Positions 42,017-52,554 of a DNA stretch of 64,000 nucleotides are shown piece by piece. How positions within the stretch are numbered: the first letter of the stretch is position 1; every line of letters starts with the position of its first letter. This DNA is from Microbaculum marinum (GTDB lineage: Bacteria; Pseudomonadota; Alphaproteobacteria; Rhizobiales; Tepidamorphaceae). A model generated the notes under the pieces. That model had not been told where the DNA came from. It saw nothing but the letters and a program-made list of their open reading frames with translations, and made no database searches. The stretch lies in NCBI RefSeq assembly GCF_042646165.1, contig NZ_JBHRTC010000010.1. One strand, written 5' to 3'. The position numbers and the translations under genes were made by a program.

Positions 42017-43333
42017 ATGGACTGGTGGATGACGCTGCTGCTCGGCATGGCAGTGCTGCTCACGCTGCTGTTCGTGGGAATGCCGATCTTCGTCGCCTTC
42101 CTGATCCTCAACGTTGCCGGCGTGTTCTGGCTGATCGGCCCGTCCGGCTTCGGCATGTTCGCCAACTCCATCTACACGACGGCGTCGACCGGCAGCCTGG
42201 CGGCCGTCCCGCTGTTCATTCTGATGGGCGAGGTGCTGTTCCGGTCCGGCGCCATGGAGGTGCTGCTGACGTCGCTCGACCGGCTGGTCGGCAACATCCG
42301 CGGACGCCAGTACGTATTGTGCATTCTGCTCTCGGCGATCTGCGGCGCGCTGGCCGGCGCGGCGATGGCGGTCGCCGGCCTGCTGGGCAGATCACTCTAT
42401 CCGACCATGCAGCAGCGCGGCTACGATGAGCGGCTGTCGGCGGGAACGATCCTGGGCGGCGCCAGCCTCGACCCGATCATCCCGCCCAGCGTGCTCGCCA
42501 TCATCATCGCGTCGCTGGCGAAGGTGTCGACGGGAAAGCTGCTGATGGCCGGACTGGTTCCGGGCCTGGTGCTGATGGTCATGTTCCTGATCTACGTGCT
42601 GGTCCGGGTGAAGCTGAAGCCGTCGCTTGCGCCCGACCTGTCGGAGGACCTGCGGAACCCCGACACCAAGGGCAGCGCCCTGGTCGCCTTCCTGAAGATG
42701 CTGCCGGTTTCGCTGATCTTCCTGACCGTGGTCGGCTTCATCATGATGGGCGTCGCCACGCCCACGGAGGCGGCGGCGACCGGTGTGATCGGATCGCTGA
42801 TCCTGGCGGCGGCTTATGGCGGGCTCAATCTGGAGATGCTGCGTCTGTCGCTGTTCTCCGGCGTCCGGGTCGCCGGCATCATGCTGGCGATCATGGCCTG
42901 CGCGACGATGTTCAGCCAGCTGCTGATCTTCTCCGGCGCGCTGGGACAGCTCGGCGACTTCGTCCTGCATCTCGACCTGTCCTTCTACCTGATGCTGCTG
43001 GTGCTGCTCGGCCTGCCGTTCCTGCTGTTCATGTTCCTGGACCAGGTTTCGGTGCTGATGGTGCTCGTTCCGCTCTACCAGCCGATCATCCAGCACTACG
43101 AATACGACCCGATCTGGTTCTGGGCGCTGGTGCTGATCGTCGCGACCGTCGGCGGCATCACCCCGCCGTTCGGCTACACGCTCTATGCCTTCAAGAGCGC
43201 CGTGCCGACGGTGGAGACGAAACTGCTGTTCTCGGCGGCCTGGCCGTTCGTCTGGATCATCGTCGCCGGGATGGCGCTGATGGCGGTGTTCCCCGAACTG
43301 ATCACCTTTGTACCCAACATGATGCGCGGATAG
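42017..43333 (+). CDS. dctM: TRAP transporter large permease DctM
   Basis: 438 residues, about 12 membrane segments, with family strings GASLDPIIPPSVLAIIIASLAKVS, GVATPTEAAATGVIGSL and GGITPPFGYTLYAFKS. Begins immediately after the dctQ stop. Ion-coupled channel of the TRAP system. Confidence 0.92.
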   Translation: MDWWMTLLLGMAVLLTLLFVGMPIFVAFLILNVAGVFWLIGPSGFGMFANSIYTTASTGSLAAVPLFILMGEVLFRSGAMEVLLTSLDRLVGNIRGRQYVLCILLSAICGALAGAAMAVAGLLGRSLYPTMQQRGYDERLSAGTILGGASLDPIIPPSVLAIIIASLAKVSTGKLLMAGLVPGLVLMVMFLIYVLVRVKLKPSLAPDLSEDLRNPDTKGSALVAFLKMLPVSLIFLTVVGFIMMGVATPTEAAATGVIGSLILAAAYGGLNLEMLRLSLFSGVRVAGIMLAIMACATMFSQLLIFSGALGQLGDFVLHLDLSFYLMLLVLLGLPFLLFMFLDQVSVLMVLVPLYQPIIQHYEYDPIWFWALVLIVATVGGITPPFGYTLYAFKSAVPTVETKLLFSAAWPFVWIIVAGMALMAVFPELITFVPNMMRG

Positions 43334-43382
43334 CGGCCACTGGCCCCCGGAGCACCGACAGCAGTCGCCGCAGGTAGCAGCA

Positions 43383-44879
43383 ATGCAGCAGATCCGATTT
43401 GTCGATACCACGGTACGTGACGGCCAGCAGAGCCTCTGGGCGACCAACATGCGCACGGAGATGATGCTTCCGGCGCTCGAGCATCTCGATCGCGCCGGCT
43501 TCGAGTCGATCGAGATCCACGCCAACAGCTTCGAGAAGAAGATGGTGCGGGAGCTTCTCGAGAACCCGTTCGACCGCCTGCGCCAGGCCCGCGCCATCGT
43601 GCAGAACACGCCGCTGCGGATCATCCGCGGCCGCTACCTGACCTCCTTCCAGATCGCGCCGCGCTGCCTGGAGGAGATGTGGTACGAGCTGCTCGGCGCC
43701 TACGACATCCAGGAAGTGCGCACGTCGGACTCCTCCCACACGGTCGAGCACTGGAAGTGGCACGTGGAGACCGCCCGCAAGTCGGGCGTCGACACGATCC
43801 TCAACCTGATCTTCTCGATCTCGCCGCGCCACACCGACGAGTACTACGCCGAGAAGACCCGGCAGGCGGCCGCCCTTCGTCCCTACCGGATCTGCCTGAA
43901 GGACCCCGGCGCGCTGCTGACGCCCGAGCGCCTGCAGACGCTGGTCCCGGCCGTGCTGAAGAATGCCGGCGACATCACGGTGGAGTTCCACACCCATTGC
44001 AACACGGGCCTCGGCGGCCTGTGCACGCTTGAGGCGATCAAGCTCGGCATCGGCACCGTGAACACGGCCGTGCCGCCGATGGCGCACGGCTCTTCGAATC
44101 CCTCGACGTTCGAGGTCGCCCGCAACGCCCGCACGCTCGGCTACGAGACGGTTCTCGACGAAACCTGCCTGCCGCCGGTCGAGGCGCACCTGCGCGCGGT
44201 CGCCGCGCGCGAGGGCCTGCCCGTCGGCGAGCCGCTGCCCTACGACGCCGCCCACTACATCCACCAGGTGCCCGGGGGCATGATCTCCAACCTGCGCTTC
44301 CAGCTCGGCAATGCGGGCCTTGCGGAGAAGCTCCCGGAAGTCCTCGAGGAGATCGGGCGCGTGCGGGCGGATTTCGGCTACCCGATCATGGTCACACCGT
44401 ACTCCCAGTTCATGGGCGCCCAGGCGGTGATGAACGTCATCGCCGGCGAACGCTACAAGACGGTCTCCGACGAGATCGTGCAGTACGCCCTCGGCTTCTG
44501 GGGCGCCGACGAGCGCGACGCCATCGAACCCGACATCCGCGACCGCGTGCTGGACCGGCCGCGCGCCCGCCAGATCGCCAAGCACCCGCCCGAGGAGATC
44601 ACGCGCGAGGAGCTTCGCAGGCGCCACGGCGGACCGGGCGTCTCGGACGAGGAGATGATGCTGCGGATCTTCACCGACGAGGACTCCGTGGCGCGGATGC
44701 GGGCGGCCGCCGGGGCGCCGGCCGCGGCACGCTCCGGCGGCGGCATCGAGGGCCTGCTAGACATGCTGTCGCGCCACGAGCGGGTCGGCTACGTCCGAAT
44801 CGAGACCGAGGGACTGAATCTGGAACTGAAGGCGAACCGGCCGTCCGGCGCTCGCAAGTCAGGGGAGACCGTGCAGTGA
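43383..44879 (+). CDS. Pyruvate carboxylase/oxaloacetate decarboxylase-type carboxyltransferase subunit
   Basis: 498 residues. HMGL-like TIM barrel with the carboxyltransferase residues: R12, D13 and Q16 (TTVRDGQQSLWA), K173 (CLKDPGALLTP, the carbamylated-Lys position in pyruvate carboxylase) and H203/H205 (EFHTHCNTG). The conserved-carboxylase C-terminal domain follows (~310-450). Unlike PycB/OadA it has no biotin domain; that is encoded by the next gene. It should move CO2 between carboxybiotin and a 2-oxo acid such as pyruvate, or a related acceptor. Confidence 0.88.
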   Translation: MQQIRFVDTTVRDGQQSLWATNMRTEMMLPALEHLDRAGFESIEIHANSFEKKMVRELLENPFDRLRQARAIVQNTPLRIIRGRYLTSFQIAPRCLEEMWYELLGAYDIQEVRTSDSSHTVEHWKWHVETARKSGVDTILNLIFSISPRHTDEYYAEKTRQAAALRPYRICLKDPGALLTPERLQTLVPAVLKNAGDITVEFHTHCNTGLGGLCTLEAIKLGIGTVNTAVPPMAHGSSNPSTFEVARNARTLGYETVLDETCLPPVEAHLRAVAAREGLPVGEPLPYDAAHYIHQVPGGMISNLRFQLGNAGLAEKLPEVLEEIGRVRADFGYPIMVTPYSQFMGAQAVMNVIAGERYKTVSDEIVQYALGFWGADERDAIEPDIRDRVLDRPRARQIAKHPPEEITREELRRRHGGPGVSDEEMMLRIFTDEDSVARMRAAAGAPAAARSGGGIEGLLDMLSRHERVGYVRIETEGLNLELKANRPSGARKSGETVQ

Positions 44880-45400
44880 CCAGCAAGTTCGACACGCTGA
44901 GCGAGGCGGATATCGCCAGGATCGGCCAGCTCGTCGAGGCGCTCGACAAGTCGGGCTTCGACTACCTGACGCTGGAACTGGCCGATTTCAGGATCACGGT
45001 CGGCACCGGCGCGGCGGTTCCCGACGGCGTGGCGGCGGCACCGCCGTCCCCGGCCGCTCCGGTCGCCGCGAAGGCCCCCGTCAGCGCTGCGCCGCAGGCC
45101 ACCGCGCCGGCAGCCGGGGCCGCGCCCGCACCCGCCGCCGAGCCGGTGGAGGAGGGGCTGGTCGACGTCGTCGCGACGACGATGGGCCGCTTCTATTCGA
45201 GGCCCGATCCGAAGTCCGATCCGTTCGTGACCGTCGGGTCGGAGGTGACGCCGGAGAGTTCCGTCGGCCTGATCGAGGTCATGAAGCTCTTCAATGCGGT
45301 CACAGCCGGAGTGACGGGCACCGTCGCGCAGATCTGCGTGGAGGACGCCCAGTTCGTCGAGTACGGGCAGGTGCTCTGCCGCATCCGGCCCTCCGCGTGA
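44876..45400 (+). CDS. Biotin carboxyl carrier protein
   Basis: 174 residues. N-terminal helix region, an Ala/Pro-rich flexible linker (about 45-92), then a lipoyl/biotinyl domain with the biotin Lys137 in EVMKLFN. Resembles AccB more than the carrier domain of pyruvate carboxylase. Starts at GTG overlapping the carboxyltransferase stop (GTGA) with GGGGAG upstream. Shuttles carboxybiotin between the flanking subunits. Confidence 0.9.
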   Translation: MTSKFDTLSEADIARIGQLVEALDKSGFDYLTLELADFRITVGTGAAVPDGVAAAPPSPAAPVAAKAPVSAAPQATAPAAGAAPAPAAEPVEEGLVDVVATTMGRFYSRPDPKSDPFVTVGSEVTPESSVGLIEVMKLFNAVTAGVTGTVAQICVEDAQFVEYGQVLCRIRPSA

Positions 45401-45416
45401 GCGCGTCTCCCGCGAG

Positions 45417-46780
<1,364 letters not shown>

Positions 46781-46784
<4 letters not shown>

Positions 46785-47542
46785 ACTGCTGCGTCACCGA
46801 CCAGTCGGTCATCGTCACCGGGGCCGCCAGCGGTATCGGCAAGGCCTGCGCGACATACCTCCTCGGCGGCGGCAACCGCGTCCTTGCCGCGGACCTGCGT
46901 GAGGAGGATCTCGCCGCCGCGTTTCCCCAGCCTCCCAATAACCTGCGCACCGTCGCGGCCGACATTTCGGATGCGGATGCCTGCGCCCGGATCGTCGAGA
47001 CGGCGGTCGAGGCGTTCGGAGCCGTCGACGCCCTGATGCACTGGGCCGGGCGGCACTCGATCAAGTCGTGGGACCAGCTCACGGCAGATGACTTCGACAG
47101 CCTGCTCCGCGTCAACGTCACCGGTTCGTTCCTGATGGCGCAGGCTGCGGCGCGCCGGATGGCCGGCCAGGCGACCGGCGGCGCCATCGTGCTGACCGGA
47201 TCGACGGCCGTGATCCACGCCCCGATCGGCGGCTCGGCCGGCAACGGCGGGCCGCTCTACGTCACCTCGAAGGCGGCGATCACCGGGATGGTGCGCTCGC
47301 TCGCCCGCGCGCTCGGCCCCTCCAACATCCGCGTCAACGGCGTCGCGCCCGGTGTCACCGAGACGCCGATGATCTCCAACTACGCGCAGGAGACGCGCGA
47401 GCTGCAGGTCAAGACCTCGCCGCTCGGACGCATCGGCTCGGCTGCAGAGGTCGCGGAGGCCGGATGCATGCTGATCAGCCCGGCGTCGCGCTACGTGTCG
47501 GGGGAGATGATCATCGTCAACGGTGCGACGGCCTTCGGATAG
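46781..47542 (+). CDS. SDR family oxidoreductase
   Basis: 253 residues from GTG (GTGA overlap). TGAASGIG (13-20), Ser141, catalytic Y160 and K164 (YVTSK). The NAG motif is altered to HWAG. Expected to interconvert a hydroxy and keto group in the pathway that contains the carboxylase. The start MNCCVTDQSVIVTG keeps the usual distance to the cofactor loop. Confidence 0.87.
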
Positions 47543-47567
47543 GTCCGGCAGTTCAGGGGAGACAGCA

Positions 47568-48374
47568 ATGAAGGTCGGTAAGCAGGATGCGGCGCTGAGC
47601 GCCATCTGCACGTCGGACACCCACACCATCAACGTGCGCGGCAAGGAGTTGAGCGCGGACCTGATCGGCAATGTCGATTTCACCAGCTACTTCTTCTTCC
47701 TCGTCACAGGCGAGATGCCGGACGACAGGCAGAAGGCGATGCTCGACGCTGTCCTGGTGGCGATCGCCGAGCACGGCCTGGTGCCGAGCAACCAGGCGGC
47801 GCGTATGACGCTCGCTGCCGCCCCCGATGCGCTGCAGGGCGCCGTCGCCGCCGGCCTGCTCGGCTGCGGATCTGTAGTGCTGGGCAGCACGGAAGCCTGC
47901 GGACGGTTCCTCGCCGAAGTCCTCGAGAGTGCGAAGGCGTCCGGCGAGCCTGTCGAGGAGGCGGCGCGGACGGCGCTCCAGGACCTGCGCGACCGCCGCC
48001 TGCCGGTGCCGGGCTTCGGCCATCCCCAGCACAAGGACGGCGATCCGCGCGCGATCCGGCTGCTGGCGCTCGCCCGCGAGCGCGGCGTCGCGGGCGCCTA
48101 TGTCGGTCTGGTCGAGACCATGTCGAGGCTCGTGGCCGGCATCTGGGGCCGGTCGCTGCCGCTCAACGTCTCCGGCGCGATCCCCGCCGTCATGCTCGAC
48201 GCCGGCTTCCCGGTGACCGTCCTCAAGGGCATCCCGATCCTCGCCCGCACCGCGAGCCTGATCGCCCATCTGAACGAGGAGATGAGCCGCTCCATCGGCT
48301 TCATCCTCGCCGGCAACGCCGCCGAAACGATCGGCTACGACGGCCCGGCGCTGGCCGGGGCGGGAGAGCGCTGA
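47568..48374 (+). CDS. Citryl-CoA lyase-like protein (short citrate synthase fold)
   Basis: 268 residues, equal to the citryl-CoA lyase domain that ends ATP-citrate lyase, without an ATP-grasp partner. TSDTHTINVRGKELSADLIG, DFTSYFFFLVTGEMP and AEHGLVPSNQAARMT are characteristic; His69 and His152 (PGFGHPQHK) take the places of the catalytic histidines. The family cleaves citryl-CoA, or related 3-hydroxy-3-carboxyacyl-CoA, to acetyl-CoA and a 2-oxo acid. AGGGGAG precedes the ATG by about eight bases. Confidence 0.85.
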   Translation: MKVGKQDAALSAICTSDTHTINVRGKELSADLIGNVDFTSYFFFLVTGEMPDDRQKAMLDAVLVAIAEHGLVPSNQAARMTLAAAPDALQGAVAAGLLGCGSVVLGSTEACGRFLAEVLESAKASGEPVEEAARTALQDLRDRRLPVPGFGHPQHKDGDPRAIRLLALARERGVAGAYVGLVETMSRLVAGIWGRSLPLNVSGAIPAVMLDAGFPVTVLKGIPILARTASLIAHLNEEMSRSIGFILAGNAAETIGYDGPALAGAGER

Positions 48375-48375
48375 C

Positions 48376-49509
48376 ATGGTGAAGGTGCTCGAAGGCATCC
48401 GCGTCGTCGAACAGGGCAGCTTCATCACCGGCCCCGCCGCCGGCATGTTCCTCGCCGATCTCGGCGCCGACGTCATCAAGGTTGAGCGGCCGGGCTCCGG
48501 CGATCCCTTCCGGGCCTTCCGGGGCGGGCTCTACAGCCCGGTGTTCCAGGCCTACAACCGCAACAAGCGCTCTATCGCGCTCGACACCACCGAGGCCGGC
48601 GATCGCGCCATCTTCGACGACCTGATCGCCACGGCCGACGTCTTCATCCACAACTTCCGGCCAGGCGGCGCCGAGAAGCTCGGCGTCGGCGCCGAGCGGC
48701 TGCGCGCCCTGAATCCGCGCCTGATCTACTGCGCGATCAGCGGCTTCGGGAAGAGCGGGCCCTACGAGAAGCGTCCCGCCTACGACACCGTTGCGCAGGC
48801 CGCCAGCGGCTATCTCGGCCTTCTGGTCAACCCGGAGAACCCGCGCGTGGTCGGTCCGGCGATCGCCGACGCGGTGACCGGCTTCTATGCGGCCTACGGC
48901 GTGCTCGGAGCGCTACACGAGCGCCACGCCACCGGCACCGGCCGCCTCGTCGACGTGTCGATGCTGGAGGCCATGTGCCACTTCAACATCGACGCCTTCA
49001 CCAACTACTTCGTGATTGGCGACGTGATGGGCCCCTACAGCCGGCCGCGCGCCTCGCAGTCCTACGTTATGGCCTGCGCCGACGGGAAATGGGTCGCCCT
49101 GCACATGTCGTCGCCGGAAAAGTTCTGGCGCGGGCTCGCCAAGGTGATCGAGCGGCCGAACCTGTTCGACGATCCCCGCTTCGCCGACCGTGCGGCGCGC
49201 ATCGAGAACCACGAGGCGCTGATCGCGACGCTCACCGAGGAGTTCGTCAAGCGCCCGCGGGCGGAGTGGTGCGCGTTGCTCGAAGCGGAGGACGTGCCCT
49301 ACGCGCCGATGTACCGGACCGACGAGGTGCTGCAGGACCCGCAGGTGCGGCACCTGGAGATCGAGACTGTCGCCGAGCATCCGACCGAGGGGCCGTTCCG
49401 CTCGGTGCGCAGCCCGGTCACCTACGACGACGACCGGGTGCCGCTCGCCGAGGCGCCGCCGACGCTCGACGAGCATCGCGCCGCGATCCTGGCGGAGATC
49501 GGCCGGTAG
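48376..49509 (+). CDS. Class III CoA transferase (CaiB/BaiF family)
   Basis: 377 residues. VEQGSFITGPAAGMFLADLGADVIKVE, NRNKRSIALD, NFRPGGAEKLG and YDTVAQAASGY are family strings. The position of the catalytic Asp of formyl-CoA transferase is Glu198 here (VSMLEAM), as in a number of CaiB homologues. It probably activates a dicarboxylic or hydroxy acid by taking CoA from another thioester, which would feed the adjacent citryl-CoA-lyase-like enzyme. Begins one base after the upstream stop. Confidence 0.88.
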   Translation: MVKVLEGIRVVEQGSFITGPAAGMFLADLGADVIKVERPGSGDPFRAFRGGLYSPVFQAYNRNKRSIALDTTEAGDRAIFDDLIATADVFIHNFRPGGAEKLGVGAERLRALNPRLIYCAISGFGKSGPYEKRPAYDTVAQAASGYLGLLVNPENPRVVGPAIADAVTGFYAAYGVLGALHERHATGTGRLVDVSMLEAMCHFNIDAFTNYFVIGDVMGPYSRPRASQSYVMACADGKWVALHMSSPEKFWRGLAKVIERPNLFDDPRFADRAARIENHEALIATLTEEFVKRPRAEWCALLEAEDVPYAPMYRTDEVLQDPQVRHLEIETVAEHPTEGPFRSVRSPVTYDDDRVPLAEAPPTLDEHRAAILAEIGR

Positions 49510-49535
49510 CGCCGCCTCTCGGCCGGTACGTTAAT

Positions 49536-50549
49536 TCAGGGGTGTAGGATCGCCCGGCCGGTGACCTTGCGGCCGAGCAGGTCCTCCAGCGCGCGGGCGT
49601 AGTCGGCCAGCGGATAGGCCTGGACGGGAGCCGGTCTGATCCGGCCGGCGACGCAGAGGGCGAAGATGTCCTCGAAGCACTCGTTCATCAGCTCCGGCAT
49701 CCGCTTGCGGTAGTCGCTGACCTGGACGCCGCTGACCTCGATGTTCTTCAGGAGCAGGTAGTTCGCCTTGACCTCCGGGATGCGGCCGGAGGCAAAGCCG
49801 ATCACCACCAGCCGTCCGCGCCAGGCAACCGCGCGGAGCGCCGCATCGAAGAAGTCGCCGCCGAGCGGATCGAGCACGATGTCCGCGCCGGCGCCGCCGG
49901 TCAGGGCATGGACCTGCTCGCGCAGGCCGTTGCGCAGATCGGGCACCGACAGGTCGACGATCTCGTCGGCGCCGGCCTGCCGGACGATATCCGTCTTCTG
50001 CGGCGAGGTGACGCCGGCCAGCACCCGCGCGCCCTTCGCCTTGGCGAGCTGGATCGCGGCAAGCCCGACCGCCCCGGTCGCGCCCAGCACGAGCACCGTG
50101 TCGCCCGCGGCAAGCCGCGCCCGGTCGGTGAGCGTCACCCAGGCGGTGTCGTAGGCAAGCGACACCGAGGCGGCGTCATCGAAGGAGAGGCCGTCGGGCA
50201 GCCGGAAGCACTGGCTCTCCGGCACGCAGACAAATTCGGCGTAGCCGCCGTGCTCGGCCATGGTCAGCAGGCGGTCGCCGGGGCTGAACCGCGTCACGCC
50301 GGCGCCGACCGCGTCGACGGTGCCGACCGGCAGCTTGCCGGGCGAGAAGGGGCGCTCGGGGAGGAACTGGTACTTGCCCTCCATCACCAGCGTGTCGACG
50401 AAGTTGGCGGCGACGGCTGCGACCCGGATCCGCACCTCGCCGTCCTTCGGCTCGGGAACCGGCATGTCCTCGAGCTTCGCCGTGCCGAGCGGCCCGAACT
50501 CGCGGACGACGATCGCCTTCATCGTGGTCATGTCCGCCGCTTCGCTCAT
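49536..50549 (-). CDS. Zinc-independent quinone oxidoreductase-type MDR protein
   Basis: 337 residues of the NADPH:quinone reductase branch of the medium-chain dehydrogenases. Cofactor loop GATGAVGLAAIQLAKAKGARVLAG, DPLGGDFFDAALRAVAW, no structural or catalytic zinc cysteines. May reduce enoyl-CoA or quinones. Convergent with the CoA transferase gene (26-bp gap) and translated after the acyl-CoA ligase with a four-base overlap. Confidence 0.88.
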   Translation of the reverse strand: MSEAADMTTMKAIVVREFGPLGTAKLEDMPVPEPKDGEVRIRVAAVAANFVDTLVMEGKYQFLPERPFSPGKLPVGTVDAVGAGVTRFSPGDRLLTMAEHGGYAEFVCVPESQCFRLPDGLSFDDAASVSLAYDTAWVTLTDRARLAAGDTVLVLGATGAVGLAAIQLAKAKGARVLAGVTSPQKTDIVRQAGADEIVDLSVPDLRNGLREQVHALTGGAGADIVLDPLGGDFFDAALRAVAWRGRLVVIGFASGRIPEVKANYLLLKNIEVSGVQVSDYRKRMPELMNECFEDIFALCVAGRIRPAPVQAYPLADYARALEDLLGRKVTGRAILHP

Positions 50550-52270
50550 TCCGCGGCGCTCTTCCAGCGGATCGGCTCGGGCTGCAACTCGCCGCTCTCG
50601 ATCGACGGCATCAGGGCGCGCTTCAGCACCTTGCCGCTGGCCCCGAGCGGGATCTCGTCGACCTGCAGGAAGTACTCCGGCATGTCGTACTTCGACAGTC
50701 CCTCGTCATGGAGATGGCCGAGCAGTCCAAGAGGCTCCACCGTTTCGCCCTTCTTCGGCATCACGACGATGCAGACCCGCTCGCCGAGGCGCTCGTCCTT
50801 GACCGGCACGGCGGCGGCGCGCTCGACTGCGGGGTGGCGCATCGCAAGCGCCTCGATGGTCGCGGGATGGATGTTATGGCCGCCGCGGATGATGACGTCC
50901 TTGATGCGGCCGGTGATCTGCAGGTAGCCGTCCGCGTCGAGGCGGCCGAGGTCGCCGGTCATGAACCAGCCGTCGCGGTTGAACGATTTCTCGGTGTTCG
51001 CCTGGTCGTCGAAATAGCCGAGCATGAGGCTGCCGCCGCGGCCGCCGATCTGGCCGATCTCGCCGACCGGCAATTCCTTGTCCTGGTCTTCGGCGCAGAA
51101 GATCCGCACCTCGTATCCCGGGCAGACCCGCCCGGACGTGGCGACGATCTTCTCCGGCGGGTCGCCCGGCAGCGTGTAGTGGTGCGAGCACGCCTCGGTC
51201 ATGCCGTAGCCGCTCTGCGGAATGATGTCGTAGGACAGCAGCCGTTCGACCACCGCGGAGGGGGCTGCGGCCCCCGAAATGCGGAATCCGCGCAACGCCG
51301 GCAGGTTCGCGCCGCCCTGCGCCTCGATCTCGGCGAGCAGGTCCATGGCGTGCGCCGGGACGCCGAAGACGAAGGTGGTCCCGGTCTCGCGCAGGCGCGT
51401 CAGCAGGCTCGCGCCGCGCGGCAGGTCGTGCAGCACGATCTCGCCGCCCGCCTGCAAGGTGAGCACCAGTGCGCCGAAGCCGAGGTTGTGGCTCAGCGGG
51501 CTCAGCGTATAGGTCACGGACTGCGGCCCAAACGACCAGTCCGCGGCAAGCGCGCGGGCGTTGGACAGGAGCGTGTTGTTGGAGTGCATCACGCCTTTCG
51601 GCTCGCCGGTCGTGCCGGAGGTGAAGGCGAGATAGACTACGTCGTCCGGCCAGTCCTCCGCGTCCGGTATCGATGCGTCCTTGCCCGATGCATCCGGGTC
51701 GGACTTTTGCGCGGCGCCGAGCGCACGGGCGATATCGGCGGCCGAGCGCGGACGCGGTGCATCGAGGCGGCAGATCTTCTGCACATGCCCGAGTTCGCCG
51801 GCACGCGCGAAGACGTCCTTGCGGTCGGCATCGGCCCCGTATCCCGCTTCGGCGTAGAGCGCCCGCGCCGTAGAGCGTTCGAGCAGCGTCGCGATCTCGT
51901 CGACGGTATGATTGCGGTGTAGCGACGGGCACAGGACGTAGCCCTGCCGCGAGCAGGCCAGCAGAAGCGGGGCAAGCTCGACCCGGCTGGACATCCAGGC
52001 GGCGACGCGGTCGCCGGGCCGCAGGCCCGACGCGTGCAGGTCCGCGGCGATCCCCGCGGCGAGATCGAGCAGTTCGCCGTAGGTCAGCGCCGCCGAGCTG
52101 TCGCGGATCGCGACCTTCTCAGCCGAAGCCTCGGCGCGGGCGGCGGCGCGGTCGTAGATGGTCTCGTCCTTCCACACGCCGGACCCGTAGAACTGCTTGA
52201 GGAGACCGTCCGTCAGGCGGGTGAGCAAGTTCTGACCGCCGAAGCGAGATGGACGATCCATGCGACCCAT
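50546..52270 (-). CDS. Acyl-CoA ligase (AMP-forming), cyclohexanecarboxylate/medium-chain type
   Basis: 574 residues. Phosphate loop TSGTTGEPKGV, GYGMTEACSHH, GWFMTGDLGRLDADGYLQITGRIKD and the C-terminal Lys in GASGKVLKRAL. Activates a carboxylic acid to its CoA thioester with ATP. AGGAGG seven bases before the chosen ATG decides the start; a GTG/ATG further upstream lies on top of that ribosome site. Divergent from the XRE regulator. Confidence 0.9.
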   Translation of the reverse strand: MGRMDRPSRFGGQNLLTRLTDGLLKQFYGSGVWKDETIYDRAAARAEASAEKVAIRDSSAALTYGELLDLAAGIAADLHASGLRPGDRVAAWMSSRVELAPLLLACSRQGYVLCPSLHRNHTVDEIATLLERSTARALYAEAGYGADADRKDVFARAGELGHVQKICRLDAPRPRSAADIARALGAAQKSDPDASGKDASIPDAEDWPDDVVYLAFTSGTTGEPKGVMHSNNTLLSNARALAADWSFGPQSVTYTLSPLSHNLGFGALVLTLQAGGEIVLHDLPRGASLLTRLRETGTTFVFGVPAHAMDLLAEIEAQGGANLPALRGFRISGAAAPSAVVERLLSYDIIPQSGYGMTEACSHHYTLPGDPPEKIVATSGRVCPGYEVRIFCAEDQDKELPVGEIGQIGGRGGSLMLGYFDDQANTEKSFNRDGWFMTGDLGRLDADGYLQITGRIKDVIIRGGHNIHPATIEALAMRHPAVERAAAVPVKDERLGERVCIVVMPKKGETVEPLGLLGHLHDEGLSKYDMPEYFLQVDEIPLGASGKVLKRALMPSIESGELQPEPIRWKSAAE

Positions 52271-52346
52271 GTGCGGGCCTCCTCCCATTACAGCACTGCA
52301 AATTCCGACGGTTTCTTGAAGCCCATTATAGTTCCAAAATCAACAT

Positions 52347-52358
52347 TTTTCCCAAATT
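52347..52358 (+). promoter_or_regulatory. Shared 12-bp motif, copy 3 (TTTTCCCAAATT)
   Basis: In the ~285-bp AT-rich gap between the divergent acyl-CoA ligase and XRE genes, surrounded by TATAGTTCC and TTATATACG strings. 11 of 12 bases agree with copies at 40398 and 53580. The place is what one expects for autoregulation by the XRE protein. Confidence 0.55.
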
Positions 52359-52554
52359 ATTTATATACGTCAGTGGGAGGCCGGATTTTTGAAAGGTGTA
52401 ACGTGGGGCATTAGCGCTTCCCGAATCCGGCGCCATCGCCGATAATCCGGGGATTGTGCCGATCCGGGGGAGGGTCGGCCGCGGCGGCGCACGCGTGGCG
52501 CCGCCAGCGCGGACAATGGAAAAAATCGAGACGTTTCGAACGGGAGGGGGCGCA

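Noticed and set aside
47568..48374. Full citrate synthase
   Set aside because: At 268 residues it is too short; it matches the citryl-CoA lyase domain instead.
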